From: Cryptomeria japonica
Taxonomy: Eukaryota; Streptophyta; Pinopsida; Cupressales; Cupressaceae
DNA length: 60,000 nt
Assembly (NCBI RefSeq): GCF_030272615.1
Contig: NC_081415.1
Location: 106,807,254 to 106,867,253, forward strand
Direction: 5' to 3'
Shown: positions 48,001 to 59,310 of the stretch, in pieces
Layout: each line of letters begins with the position of its first letter
Numbering within the stretch: the first letter of the stretch is position 1
Position numbers and translations under genes: made by a program
Notes under the pieces: generated by a model
Told to the model about the DNA's origin: nothing
Seen by the model: only the letters and a program-made list of their open reading frames with translations
Databases searched by the model: none

Positions 48001-48179
48001 ATGAAACACACAAGAAGATAATACACTAATCACATTTGATTGTTGCAACAAATATACAACTAGTGAGATATCGCGGCCGACCTAGTAATAAAAAGTTGTG
48101 GACAATTTCTATGGAATATCACAAGACAATTATAGATTCTTTGGAAAAAAGAGAGGATGCAAATGGTACAATGGAATAA
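45030..48179 (+). pseudogene. transposase-like gene, copy 2 (most complete), with an intron
   Basis: I do not recognise the family by name. Order: basic N-terminus (QRDRRMRIRQMNN), acidic tract (to about 45530), RAAKRRKSIEN, INQSWSFSGRLRRSD, CDPHPKHLLDTIQTEF, SFEKCKPWYVKINKQRISCC with a C-C-C-x-x-H cluster, a second Cys cluster (CSCISGQCSSC, about 46478-46510), ARWFDSQFRTCRNTFPVGS, VVDFEENY with an Asp at 46806, an EIQSQYYNSTQVAIFVH strand, YHFYVSDNRMHSSEFVQYCF, HLIWSDSCIGQFKN with an Asp at 47073, and GHGKGEHDGFG with an Asp at 47200 (after a frameshift near 47165). Three acidic blocks (89 and about 42 residues apart) suggest an RNase H-like nuclease, as in DDE transposases; this is inference. 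A 128-bp GT-AG intron (47666-47793, phase 1) joins to a last exon with EIEYWLAQRVETK, YPTGSVVVVGT and RYRGRPSNKK. In-frame stops: 46116, 46347, about 47416 and 48027; another frame change near 45740. Confidence 0.6.
47666..47793 (+). other. intron inside the transposase-like gene
   Basis: Donor AAAAAG|GTAATC and acceptor TTTGTTTGTAG|GACATG. The flanking exons join in phase 1 to give a Gly codon and an open frame on both sides, and the intron is AT-rich as plant introns are. Confidence 0.65.
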
Positions 48180-48211
48180 GTATTTAAATAAAGAGGTATG
48201 TATGTATGTAT

Positions 48212-48260
<49 letters not shown>

Positions 48261-48410
48261 ATTTCTTTTTATTGTACCATTTGATGTAGATGGTTTAAAT
48301 ATTATTGTTTGATATATAGGTCCATCCCCTTATTGAGAGCTCTTACACAATTGTGGTACATGTAATGGAATAAGTATTTAATATATAGAGGTATGTATAC
48401 TTGTTTTTAA
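48172..48410 (+). repeat. duplicated segment around a CA microsatellite
   Basis: ATGGAATAAGTATTTAAATA...AGAGGTATGTA at 48172 recurs at 48364 with small changes. Between them lie GTATGTATGTATG and a (CA)n run (48213-48255). Confidence 0.8.
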
Positions 48411-48489
48411 AAGTACATGTCATTCAATGATAAATTGATAAATTGCTTTTAAAATATAGGTTTTCATAATTCATTTAAAATGTGAACAA

Positions 48490-49690
48490 CTGGTTTGCAC
48501 TTCCATCTAGATTCTAATTTTTTTTGTCCCCTTAAGCCATGTCCTTATTACTTTGATCCCCTTAAGCCACATGTCCCAATTGTACACCCATTCCCTTAAG
48601 CCTCATGTCCTATTCAGTTAATTTTCCCTTAAGCCTCATGTCCTAATCAGTTAATTTTCCCTTAAGCCTCATGTCCTAATCAGTTAATTTCCCCTTAAGC
48701 CATGTTCTATTTAGTTCAAATGATCCTCTTTTAAGCCACATGTCCTATTTCTAGTTTGATCCCCTTAATCCACATGTCCCAATTATGCCCATCACCTTCA
48801 ACTTGCCTCATGTTTCCTAATTAGTTAATTTCCCCTTAAGCCATGTCCTAGATAACTTAAATTCACCCCCCCATAAATCCTATATATAATATATATCTAA
48901 CTATTTTTTGTTGTTTTTGTAGGTTTATCTTTAGTAGTTTTTTGTTGTTGGTGGCATGTGAAACAAGTTCATGAATCTTTAGAATTAAATGAAGATTTCC
49001 AATGAATTGGTAAGCATCATTCTTTTTTGTTAAATGTTTAGTTTTAATTTCTATATTTGATGTTTTTCAATGATAAATTGTTAAATTGCTTTTAATAATT
49101 TTTGAAACCATTTTGAAAGTTTCCATCTAGATTCTAATTTTATGTCCCCTTAAGCCATGTCTACAATTTAGTTCCATCCCCTTCCTTGCCACATGTCTCA
49201 ATTATGTAGATAGATTCCCTTATAGTTTGCCTTGTCCTAATTAGTTCAAATGATCCCCTTTTAAAAGACACATGTCCTATTTAGTTTGATCCCCTTAAGC
49301 CTCACATGTCCTAATTAGTTGATTTCCCCTTTTAAGCCATGTCCTATTTAGTTCGATCCCCTTCCTTACCACATGTCCCCTTAAGCCATGTCCTATTTTC
49401 AAATTCATTCCCCTTGTAAATCCACATGTCCTATTTACTTTGATCCCCTTTCTTGCCACTTGTCCTAATAAGGCCTGCATCCCTTTAAGTCATGTCGTAA
49501 TTGGTACATGCATTATTTTTTTGGTTAAATTTGACTTAGTTATTTTTTGTATTTTTAATTTCTATATCTAACTATTTTCAATTGTTGTTCTAGGTTTATA
49601 TATTAGGTAACTAAATCTCAAGTTGGTCCAACATCTAATTATATCAAGATTTCTAATGAATTGGTAGGCATCATTTATTTGTTAAATTTA
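48490..49690 (+). repeat. CCCTTAAGCC array, left cluster (two units of about 660 bp)
   Basis: Many copies of CCCCTTAAGCCACATGTCC and shortened forms, spaced about 25-45 bases, in this orientation (48515-48860 and 49145-49500). After each cluster comes a similar block with TTGTAGGTTTATCTTTAGTA / TTCTAGGTTTATATATTAGG and ending AATGAATTGGTA(A/G)GCATCATT (48898-49015 and 49570-49675), so the whole unit is duplicated in tandem. No ORF. Confidence 0.8.
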
Positions 49691-49699
49691 TGAACTTGA

Positions 49700-52600
49700 T
49701 GTAATGCCCCACCAGGAACCCCAAAGGAAAACCCACAACAAGGGTGAAACAATTTTTTATTTTTTTTAAAGTATAAACATCATAAGTGCATTTACACAAC
49801 ATACACAATAACACAAGCGAAAGACTTACACCAGAATTCCTTAAGGGTTACCAACAAAGAAATAACTTCAAGAATAAATTCCACAGAACCATAAATCCAC
49901 ATATGCATCATTAACTCAATGATCACAAGAAGCCATAAGCAAATAAAGATTCATCATAGAAAGATTGAAAGGATAAAATATAATTTCCACTTCAATAAGC
50001 ATTTACTAACATCATCAAGGAAACTGATAAAAACATCCCAATATATGATTACATTGTTCTTCCAATACATAGATTCTCAATAAACATATAAGGATACATC
50101 CCATCTAATTACAATGTTACATAAGATCAATGATACAATGATACAATGACCACAAGGGTCTCCAAATAACAATAATCTTTAAACAAGAGATGAAGCATGA
50201 GTCATGAACCACAGGAACACCTATGAAGCCAATCCTCACATGAAGGTACAAATCCAAACATCCGATGGGAAGTGGCACTACCATTCGACCATGTAATTCC
50301 TAGATGGAATCACCCCACCGTGCTAGGAGATAGCTGAGGACCCTCAAACAAGCATAAGCATGACATGGTCAACAAAACAATATGACTCCATGATAGCACA
50401 AGTTGACCCCACAAAAATCTAGGTGACTCAACAACACAAACAAAGTGAACCAAATGAGAAAGTTTCATCGCATAGCTTAAGATGGATACCATGGTACAGC
50501 CTCCATAGGTCTTGGCTCATTGTCCTGGTAACCTCTCCCAAACCTCTGATTCCAACTAAGTCTCATGCGGACCCTACCAGCCATTCGTGAAGACAAGGTG
50601 GTTGGTTTGCCATTCCAAGCCTTCTCACAACATGATGAGTCTCATACAAGCACTCACCCAGGTGCAAGGTACAATTATCTTTATTAATGTTATGATACTA
50701 CCCACCTAATCAATTCATTAGATTACCAGTTATTATCTGACTTTCACTGGGTCGTAATGCCTACCACTTTAGGCACAACCCCCAAGCAAAAGCCACTCTC
50801 TCAAAGGACACTTAAACAAACATGGTCACTCCCTGAGGACCCTATGGCGAAGCAGACTTTCATAACACCACTATCAGAAACAACTGGTCAAACAAGGACA
50901 TATTGACTCTTGGCTAACCATAAGGTAAAGACACTACATGGTTAAGACAACGAAGCCAACATATATCTCTTAGTCAAAGGTACCAAATATGCATCCACAG
51001 GACAACCGAATCATAGACCAAAGCAACACATAATACAGTTGCAACATCATTGATTGAAAAGAAAGGAGATAAAACATTCTCTCAACAGTCACATTATTCA
51101 ATTTCCAAATCAATATTCCATCAGGAATGAAATCCACATTAAACATTCAACCGGTTATAACATGAATTTCTAACATGCATTTAATTCATTTCAAGAACAT
51201 ATCCAAATCTACCAATTTGAATCTCTAATTCATGCCTTGATTTCCATTGATAAATTTATCAACCACATAATAAAAATCACATGAAAAATCACCATTTATG
51301 CTCAACATAAAATACCCACATCAACATGTTCACTTAATAAAATTTAAATTAATTTTATAACACATACTGGTTTGCACCGGTAAGGCACATGGTCAAGCGA
51401 TGGAAAAATCCAACCCGCAGTAGTGTTGTTGTCATGGCAACAGATACTACCTACCAGTAGTGTCGCTACCACTGGTAACAGCCCTACCGACCAATAGTGT
51501 CGCTACCGCTGGTAACAGCCACTACCGACTGGTAGTGTCGCTACCTCTGGTAGCAGCCGCTACCAATTAGTAGCACTGCTACCAACCAATAGTAGTCCTA
51601 CCAATCGATAGTGCTGCTACCAACTGGTGACAGTCCTACCGATCGGTAATGCTACTACCAACCGGTGGCAGTCCTACCGACCAGTAGCACTGCTACTGCG
51701 TAGCAGTGCTGCCAACCGGTAGTTCTGCTACCTATGGGTAGTAGACACTACTGACTCATGTGATGAGACAAACCCATCACGAGAGCGGTAAAGTCTACAA
51801 AACAAACAAAAACACATGCCTCTGAGGCATAAAAATCAACTCTCCACCAAATCGTTTAAACATGAAAACGATTCATTCTCGGATTAGTTCATAGGCACAC
51901 ACATACACAGTGCCAAATCCAATTTTCTCAAATGGATATTTACCAGCAAGGTAAAAGATGAAATATAGACCCACAATAACCCCCAATCTATGCATCATGA
52001 AACTAAAAAGCACACAACAAGCTAAATCTAGTTCATTCATTCCAAATAGAAGAGGTAAAACAAGAAATTGATTTTCAAGATCAAACACACAACAGATAGA
52101 GAAATGAACCATTTCCCTCCTAAATGCAAACATGTGATATAGATTTCACAAAACCAACAATAATAAACACTATTTCTTCTAGTCCAATTATTCCACAAAC
52201 ATCTACAGGAAGATTGCATAAATTTCCACACAGGAAGCAAACTGAAAATTTCAAAAACAAATTCAAAACAAGAAGGGATCCTCCAACCTTGAAGCAAATA
52301 GCAAGCAAAGAGATGAAGAAAGTCCAGTCCTATAACCAGGTCGAATTTCCAGCTCCTCCAGGAAGTTTTCCAGAATTATTTTCTTCTCTCAAAATTCCTC
52401 TTCTTTTCCTACCGTGAATCCCTAGAGTGGATTCCCAAAAATATCTTTTAACCTAAGCTTCTAGGTTAAAGTCATTTCATCCAATCAAATTTAAATATTT
52501 TTAAAACTAAAAGGCAATCAGATTTCAATGGGAATAATTCTTTCCTAATGATTAAATTAAAAAGACCAAATGGAAAAATAAAAAGGAAAGCTTTTATTTA

Positions 52601-53475
52601 TTTCTTTTTCCATAAATACTTTCTTCAACATAAGCATTTAACCTTTTTAAATGGCTAGGCAATTTATTTATTTCACAAAAATATCAATGCAACTTTACAC
52701 AATAAATTAAGCCATTTAACCATTTAATCTAGCAATCATTAATTTAAATAAATCAATAATCACAGAGCATATTAATTCAATGATTATGCCAACACAAGAT
52801 AGCATCATCCATTTAAATTAAATAACCATTTAAATAAATGGAAACACGCAAAACCAAGACAGATCAAATGACGACTCTCAAATGACCAAACCAAGGCACT
52901 ATGACTCTCATACTAGCCAGACGGGAAAGACAACCGATTGACAACACTCACTCGAGTGTAACTGCAGTCAAGCTAGGGTACAACAACTATCTCCTCCACT
53001 CCCATTGGATATATAAGGCATGCTCAGACCTACGAAACTAGGTGGAGTCAATACCCCGTACCTACCCGGTACTAGTACCTACAATGTCCTGCACCAAAGA
53101 TCCACATGTGCATATAGACCTATATATATATATATACATGACACGCACACCGATGAAGGATAATCGTGACGTTCCTATCTCACCAGAGTGAATGAAGGAA
53201 AATCATCCCCTCGCATCCCAATACACTTGCAAGCACGCAACATATAAATAATGCATCGCAATATAAGGGAAACGTGTCAGCCCATGATAAAGATCCATAA
53301 AATAACATTATCCATAAGCAGTGAGATATTGCATAAAATCATATATCATAAATCCAGATAAAGCATGAAATAACATTGCATAATATCTGAATCAATATAC
53401 AATAATGTTCCATAGAACAGTCACTGAAGTAACTCAAAACATACAAAAGAGGCTAATCGAGGAGGGGTACTACAC
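49700..53475. mobile_element. 3.8-kb solo LTR (or LTR-like insertion) with target duplication and inverted ends
   Basis: Runs from TGTAATGCCCCACC to GGAGGGGTACTACA and is flanked by the perfect 5-bp repeat CTTGA (49695-49699, 53476-53480). No internal gag or pol and no second LTR were seen, so a solo LTR is the simplest reading; at 3776 bp it would be long. Its two ends are inverted copies of one another over 14 bases with three mismatches (TGTAATGCCCCACC against TGTAGTACCCCTCC), more than usual for LTR ends. Orientation is unclear: a TATATAAGG lies at about 53012 on the plus strand and a run of TA at 53122-53137. It contains the minisatellite at 51400-51745. No coding frame is convincing. 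Confidence 0.7.
51400..51745. repeat. GC-richer minisatellite of CTACCRACYGGTAGYRYYG type
   Basis: About 350 bases of degenerate units around CTACCAACTGGT, CTACCGACCAGTAG and CGCTACC, with spacings near 18 and 36 bases. Each unit contains a small inverted repeat (CTACC...GGTAG), so single strands can form many short hairpins. It lies inside the 3.8-kb LTR-like insertion. Confidence 0.85.
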
Positions 53476-54535
53476 TTGACCTCAAGAAATTGAATTAATT
53501 TTAATATACATACATTTAATAATTTAATTCTAACTATGGAGATCTTGTAACTGCTTTTAACTATGGAGATCTAATTTATCTAGATCGCTTCTGAAACTAC
53601 GAATATCTAATTTATCTAGATCACTTTTGAAACTGCTTTTAATGTCTTAGATTAGATCAAACTTATATAATACTTTATATTTTAGAATATTGAGTTCTTT
53701 AATATATAGATTTAAGATGTGTGGATCTTGAAACTTTTAAATTTGAGATGTGGATCAAACTTTTATTATATTCAAGAGATGCATAGATTAAACTTTTTTA
53801 TATAAGATTTTAGTACATATGTGTACATGTGTTATTTTAAAAAGTATCAATTGTTTTGAAATTATTTTTAATGTCTACATTGTGTGTACATGTATTATTT
53901 TTAAAAATATCAAAATTGCAACATTTATTATTAATGTATACATGTGTACAAGTGTGTTATTTTTATAAATATCAATTGCTCATGTGTATATGTGTACAAT
54001 TGCAAGCTTCATTGATTTTTAATGTATTTATTTATTTTATCTCTAGTTAAACAATTGCAAGCTTCATTTATTTTTAATGTACTTATTTATTTTTAGTACA
54101 CGTACACATACATATATAGATTTAAATTAAATTGTGTATAAATTTAATATACATATGTATGTCAATCATTTTTAACATTGCACACATATGTCATGAAAAA
54201 CATAGCTCCAAGTGATTATAAATAAATAAATATACATAAATATAATGTCCATGAAACATGTATGTATGTGTACTAGAAGTTCGAACATAAAACATATATA
54301 TCACATGTACACGTGCATATGTATATCAAGTCTATGTGTGATGAAACAAGTCCACATGTGGTCAACATGAAATATAATCAAAGTGTGTGCAAAATAAACA
54401 AGTCCATGTACACATGCATGTATCAAGTCCATGCTCAAAATGAAATATATAATCAAAGTGTGCACAAGTCCCATGGGATGGAATGATCAAATGTCAGTAA
54501 ACTGTATGAAAGATATGTACATGTAACAAATCTAT
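53476..54535. repeat. AT-rich region with short tandem duplications
   Basis: No ORF of note. TCTAATTTATCTAGATC repeats at about 53570 and 53609. A unit of about 60 bases with ATGTGTACATGTGTTATTTT and TATCAATT recurs near 53817, 53880 and 53940; CAATTGCAAGCTTCATT recurs at 53996 and 54051. Confidence 0.7.
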
Positions 54536-54659
<124 letters not shown>

Positions 54660-54689
54660 CCCCTAAAATGAAGACGACAAGCCCTAAAT

Positions 54690-56856
54690 CATTCTAGATT
54701 CCTCTTCAAGCCATGCGGACGAGAATGAGGAGAAGATCCGCTCTGTAAGACAAAAATGAAAGTTTGTGACAACTACGTAGTTCATGTGTAGTTATATATA
54801 TATATATTTAAAAACAATTTAAAAATTTCAATTATAAGTTCAGTAGCACATACGTGTACATGAGTAGGCTCATCTCCTCTAGACTCCATTGAGGGCTCTG
54901 CATCTCTAGGTACTATAGGGGTAGTCGATGCCACTGCTATCTCATGCTATATAGTACATACACATATATATAGATTGATCAATGATTTAAAATAAAAATT
55001 TAAATTAAATTTATATTTAAAATGTTCAATTTGAACTAGAGATAAAATGTTCATACACATACCTAACTCAGATCATCTCCTCTACGCAATGTATCCTGGG
55101 TGACATCAACAAAGCTCCACTATCAACAAGATCCTACAAGGTATTTAAAAAAGAGTTGGGTTTCAATTATATGCACGCACGTACATATATATTTAATACA
55201 TATATATACAAATTAATTGAATTTTAAAATAAAAACTATGAAACTTGTATTAAATTTATTTTTAAATTTAAATCAACATTAAATACCTTAAATACAAACA
55301 ATGTCTACAGAAAACTAACAAGCGGGTCAGGATGATCATATAGCCCATCTAAATGTAAACTCATCCTAATGGCCATGTCCACTTGTACAACAAAATTAAT
55401 TAAATCTACATATTAAATTAATTACATGTTTAAATTTATTTAAAATATCATGTAAGTTTGATGAACAAAATTAATTAAATCTCTAGATATATATAAATTA
55501 AGATAGATTGTCACCGTACAAAATCTCTCTGCTCATCCGCAACAACTGATGCTAGAGGAGTTGCACTCACTACATTGGCAGGTGGACAATCCGATGTGGA
55601 AGTCGGCGTTATAGTGGCCCCAAACATGGGCTGGAGATATACATGTGTAAATAGTGAAGACATATAGATAGAGAGATCTATATAGATTTAAATTTAAATA
55701 TATGTAGCAAACTATATGTATGTACAATCTCCCCATACCTGTTTACAAAGTGAATCATGATCTATGGGATGATCATCGGCACAAAGAAAATCGACATATG
55801 AACCAATATTATCATGATAAGTGGATGCTCCCCATGCAGCTGAAGAGGATGGACCATGATGTGAACTCGAAGCAAGGTCTGGACCATCACAAGGCCCATA
55901 GCATAGTCGATGGCAACTCATACAAAAATGAGGTGCTGATGTACATGGAATGGTTGTAATCATGTCAACATCATCCTCACCTCCTAGTAGATCTCCTTCA
56001 GTGTCAATGTGGCCATGGTCCATGAAATCAGATGTCTACTGACTAAGGCTACCAGTGAGTGTGGTCAATGAGTCCAATGTGGAGATAACAAGAAGTTGAT
56101 GAACAGTCATAGGTATAGTAGGAATAGGAGCAACAATGGCTTGGCGATGGGCAGGTCTGTTGGGGTCAATACGTGCCCCCAACCTATCTTGTGGCATGCC
56201 ACCACCAACACCCTAGAATACTCTAATATCAAAATAATTGGGCTTTAAACACAAAACAAACTCTGCATATAATTTTCTCAAGAAGTATAAAGGGCACTCT
56301 AAGTTGGCATGTGGTGGGGTGTCAAATACCATCGGCCATGGATCCTAAAAATTATCGGCCATGCCCCAATGTCTACACCACCCCATTGATATGCGGGATT
56401 TGTTTGGCAGAATGGGTTCACCTATGATGGGATTTGAAAAATATGGAACAAAGTGAGATTTGTATATTCTTAATTCCAAAAAATGCCTATAGGAGAGGCC
56501 ATCAGAATAAAAATGGCGTCTCTCCTCTCTCCATTCTCGATGTGAAACGAGCTCTACATCTATAGACCTAACTGCGTCAATAATTTTTTGCATCTTCGAT
56601 GCAAAACGCTGCATGTGTAGGGATATATGTGGTTCTCTAAGGATCTCATTAACTTTCCCCTATATGAAAATAACATTCTCATCAATAGTGGCTCGTAATC
56701 AAGCCTTAGCAAAACCAGGAGGTGGAGGTTGATGCTTGAGTGGAGGTGGAGGAGGGGGTGGGGGTGGAGGTGGTGCACCATGGGCAGGGTCATCTGGGGG
56801 AGGGGGGGTTGAGCCCCTACTATATTAAGCAAATCTTCTATATCAAACTCATCCAT
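54690..56856 (-). CDS. possible multi-exon minus-strand gene or gene remnant, family unknown
   Basis: Several exon-like stretches bounded by splice-like signals read on the minus strand. A start at 56856 gives MDEFDIEDLLNIV, then (after a frame change) a Pro-rich run. Next is a stretch with HREWREERRHFYSDGLSYR and FSNPIIGEPILPNKSRISMG (56614-56360), then MDHGHIDTEGDLLGGEDD ending SLCKQ at a consensus donor AACAG|GTATGG (about 55738). An acceptor CTCCAG near 55627 starts PMFGATITPTSTSDC to DEQRDFVR. Then come VDMAIRMSLHLDGLYDHPDP (about 55385-55325), a segment with PIVPRDAEPSMESRGDEPTH (about 54920) and a last piece starting after CTTACAG (54742). A stop follows ADNF and others exist. No domain recognised; it may be the second gene of a transposon or a decayed host gene. 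Confidence 0.4.
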
Positions 56857-56887
56857 GTGAGGATATGTATGTAATCTAAGCTTTGCA

Positions 56888-56890
56888 TGT

Positions 56891-56962
<72 letters not shown>

Positions 56963-56974
56963 GTGAGTGAGTGA

Positions 56975-57013
<39 letters not shown>

Positions 57014-57100
57014 TGAGTGTGTGTGTGTGTGTGGGGGGGGGGGGGGGGCAGAGTGTGTGTGTGTGTGTGGGGGGCGGGGGAGAGAGAGAGAGAGAGAGAG
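56888..57100. repeat. compound microsatellite (TG)n-(AG)n-(GTGA)n
   Basis: Alternating TG and AG runs with G-runs up to about 57040-57050. The Ser/Leu/Thr/His minus-strand translations over it are artefacts. Confidence 0.95.
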
Positions 57101-57294
57101 TACATACATTTAATTACAAATCAAATAAAAATTTAAAATCTAACTTTTAAAACTAAAACATGTCCAATCTACATATACATTACATATGTATACAAGCTCT
57201 ATAGATAGATAAATGATAAAAAATTTACACATACATACATGTGTACATGAAATCAATAACATGTTTTTACATATGATCATGTATAAGAATTTAA

Positions 57295-58336
57295 AATTTA
57301 ACATCTATGAATTTTTTGTTATTAATCATTGTAACACACATGACTTAAGGGGATTGGCCTAACTAGGACATGTGGCTTAAGGGCATCAAACTAGAAATAG
57401 GACAATTTTGGCTTAAGGGGATAGGCCTAAACAGGTCGTAATTAAATTTAGCATCTACAAATTTTATAATTAATCATTTAAGACACGTGACTTAAAGGGA
57501 TTGGCCTAACTAGGACATGTGGCTTAAGGGGATAGGCCAAATTAGGATGTATGTGGCTTAAGGGGATAGGCCTAATTAGGATGTATGTGGCTTAAGGGGA
57601 AGAAACTTTAAACAGGAGACACATGTGGCTTAAGGGGTATGGTCATAATAATATATGTTAAAAGGGGTACATGGTTGTAATTAGTTAATTTCATGTACTT
57701 AGAATAGGAATTTCAAATTTAGCATCTACAAATTTTGTAATTAATCATTTAAGACACATGTCTTAAAGGGATTGGCCTAATTAGGATGTATGTGGCTTAA
57801 GATGATGGGGCCTAATTAGGATGTATGTGGCTTAAGGGGATAGGCCTAAATTATAGGATGTATGTGGCTTAAGGGGAAGAAGTTACTTTAAATAGGACAC
57901 ACATGTGGCTTAAGGGGATCATTTTAAATAAATAATTACGACCATCCCCTTAAGACACGTGCATTTCTTAATTACATGTGTCTTAAGGGGACATGGTCGT
58001 AATTAAATTTAATTTGATAGTAATTACTTAATTTCATATATAGTTAATAGGACCTACTATGCTATTTAATATATGGCATTTAATAATATATATAGTTAAT
58101 AGGTCCTAGTATGTTAAGAGGGGTATGGTCGAAATTAGTTAATTTCATGTACTTAGAATAGGAATTTTAAATTTAACATCTACAAATCTTGTAATTAATC
58201 ATTTAAGACGCATGACTTAAAAAGGGATGGTCATACAATTAGGACACAATATGAGATCTTATGTGGTCAAGCTGGGTCAAAAGGGGTACATGTATACCAC
58301 AATGTTAAAAAGGTGGCATTGTGTCCTAAGGGACCG

Positions 58337-58389
<53 letters not shown>

Positions 58390-58410
58390 TTAAGGGGATC
58401 AAACTATTTA
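57295..58410 (-). repeat. GGCTTAAGGGG array, right cluster (opposite orientation to 48.5-49.5 kb)
   Basis: Copies of GGACATGTGGCTTAAGGGG and GGATGTATGTGGCTTAAGGG, the reverse complement of the left-cluster motif. A longer unit starting TTTAGCATCTACAAATTTTG and continuing AATTAATCATTTAAGACAC recurs near 57290, 57435, 57717 and 58160, so there is higher-order structure. A (TA)n run sits at about 58339-58386. Confidence 0.85.
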
Positions 58411-59310
58411 TTAGGACATGTGGCTTAAAAGGGGAATGGGACATGACTTAAGGGGACACGCATACATGTTCTAATGTACATACATGACCCCTTAGGACCA
58501 CATAATATGACCCCTTAGGACACCATGTGATCCTATGGGGTCATACATGTACATGGTCCTAGAAGGGGTTGAACGTGTGAGTTAGAGCACGTGCATGTGT
58601 GTGATGGGCCTTCATGACCACATTGTGTTCTAAGGGGTCATATGTGATCCTAAGGGGTCATTTATGTGTTCTAACACATGTGTGACCCCTTAGGACCATA
58701 TATGAGCCCTTTTAACATCCTATACTTAGTGTATACAATATACCCCAACTACTAGGATGTTAAAAGGGCTCATATGTGGTCCTAAGGGGTCACACATGTG
58801 TTCTATATATATATATATATGGTCCTAAGGGACTGGACACATGTGTTTAAACTAGATGTACATGTCTTAAGGGGATGCAGGCCTAATTGGAACATGTAGC
58901 ATTTGAAAGGGAATCAAACTATTTATTAGGACATGTGGCATAAAAGGGGAATGGGACATGACTTAAGGGGACATGCATACATGTTCTAATGTACATACAT
59001 GACCCCTTAGGACCACATAATATGACCCCTTAGGACACCATGTGATCCTATGGGGTCATACATGTACATGGTCCTAGAAGGGGTTGAACGCGTGAGTTAG
59101 AGCGTGTGCATGTGTGTGATGGGCCTTTAGGACCACATTGTGTTCTAAGGGGTCATATGTGATCCTAAGGGCTCATGTATGTGTTCTAACATATGTGTGA
59201 CCCCTTAGGACCATATATGAGCCCTTTTAACATCCTATACTTAGTGTATACAATATACCCCAACTACTAGGATGTTAAAAGGGCTCATATGTGGTCCTAA
59301 GGGGTCACAC
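58398..59310. repeat. 515-bp tandem duplication, each copy with a 49/41-bp-arm hairpin
   Basis: 58411-58810 and 58926-59315 are nearly the same sequence, offset 515. Each contains the inverted repeat TGTGACCCCTTAGGACCATA... / ...TGGTCCTAAGGGGTCACA. In copy 1 the arms are 58673-58721 and 58754-58802 (49 bases, one mismatch) with a 32-base loop. In copy 2 the core arms are 59196-59236 and 59269-59309 with the same loop. Confidence 0.9.

Noticed and set aside
45030-48179. Assigning the transposase-like gene to CACTA (Tnp2), hAT, MULE or PIF
   Set aside because: None of the signature blocks of those families was recognised and no matching termini were seen.
56560-57109. Minus-strand Ser/Leu/His/Thr-rich ORFs over the TG/AG microsatellite
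   Set aside because: The N-terminal halves are pure microsatellite translation; only the part below 56856 is kept as possible coding sequence.
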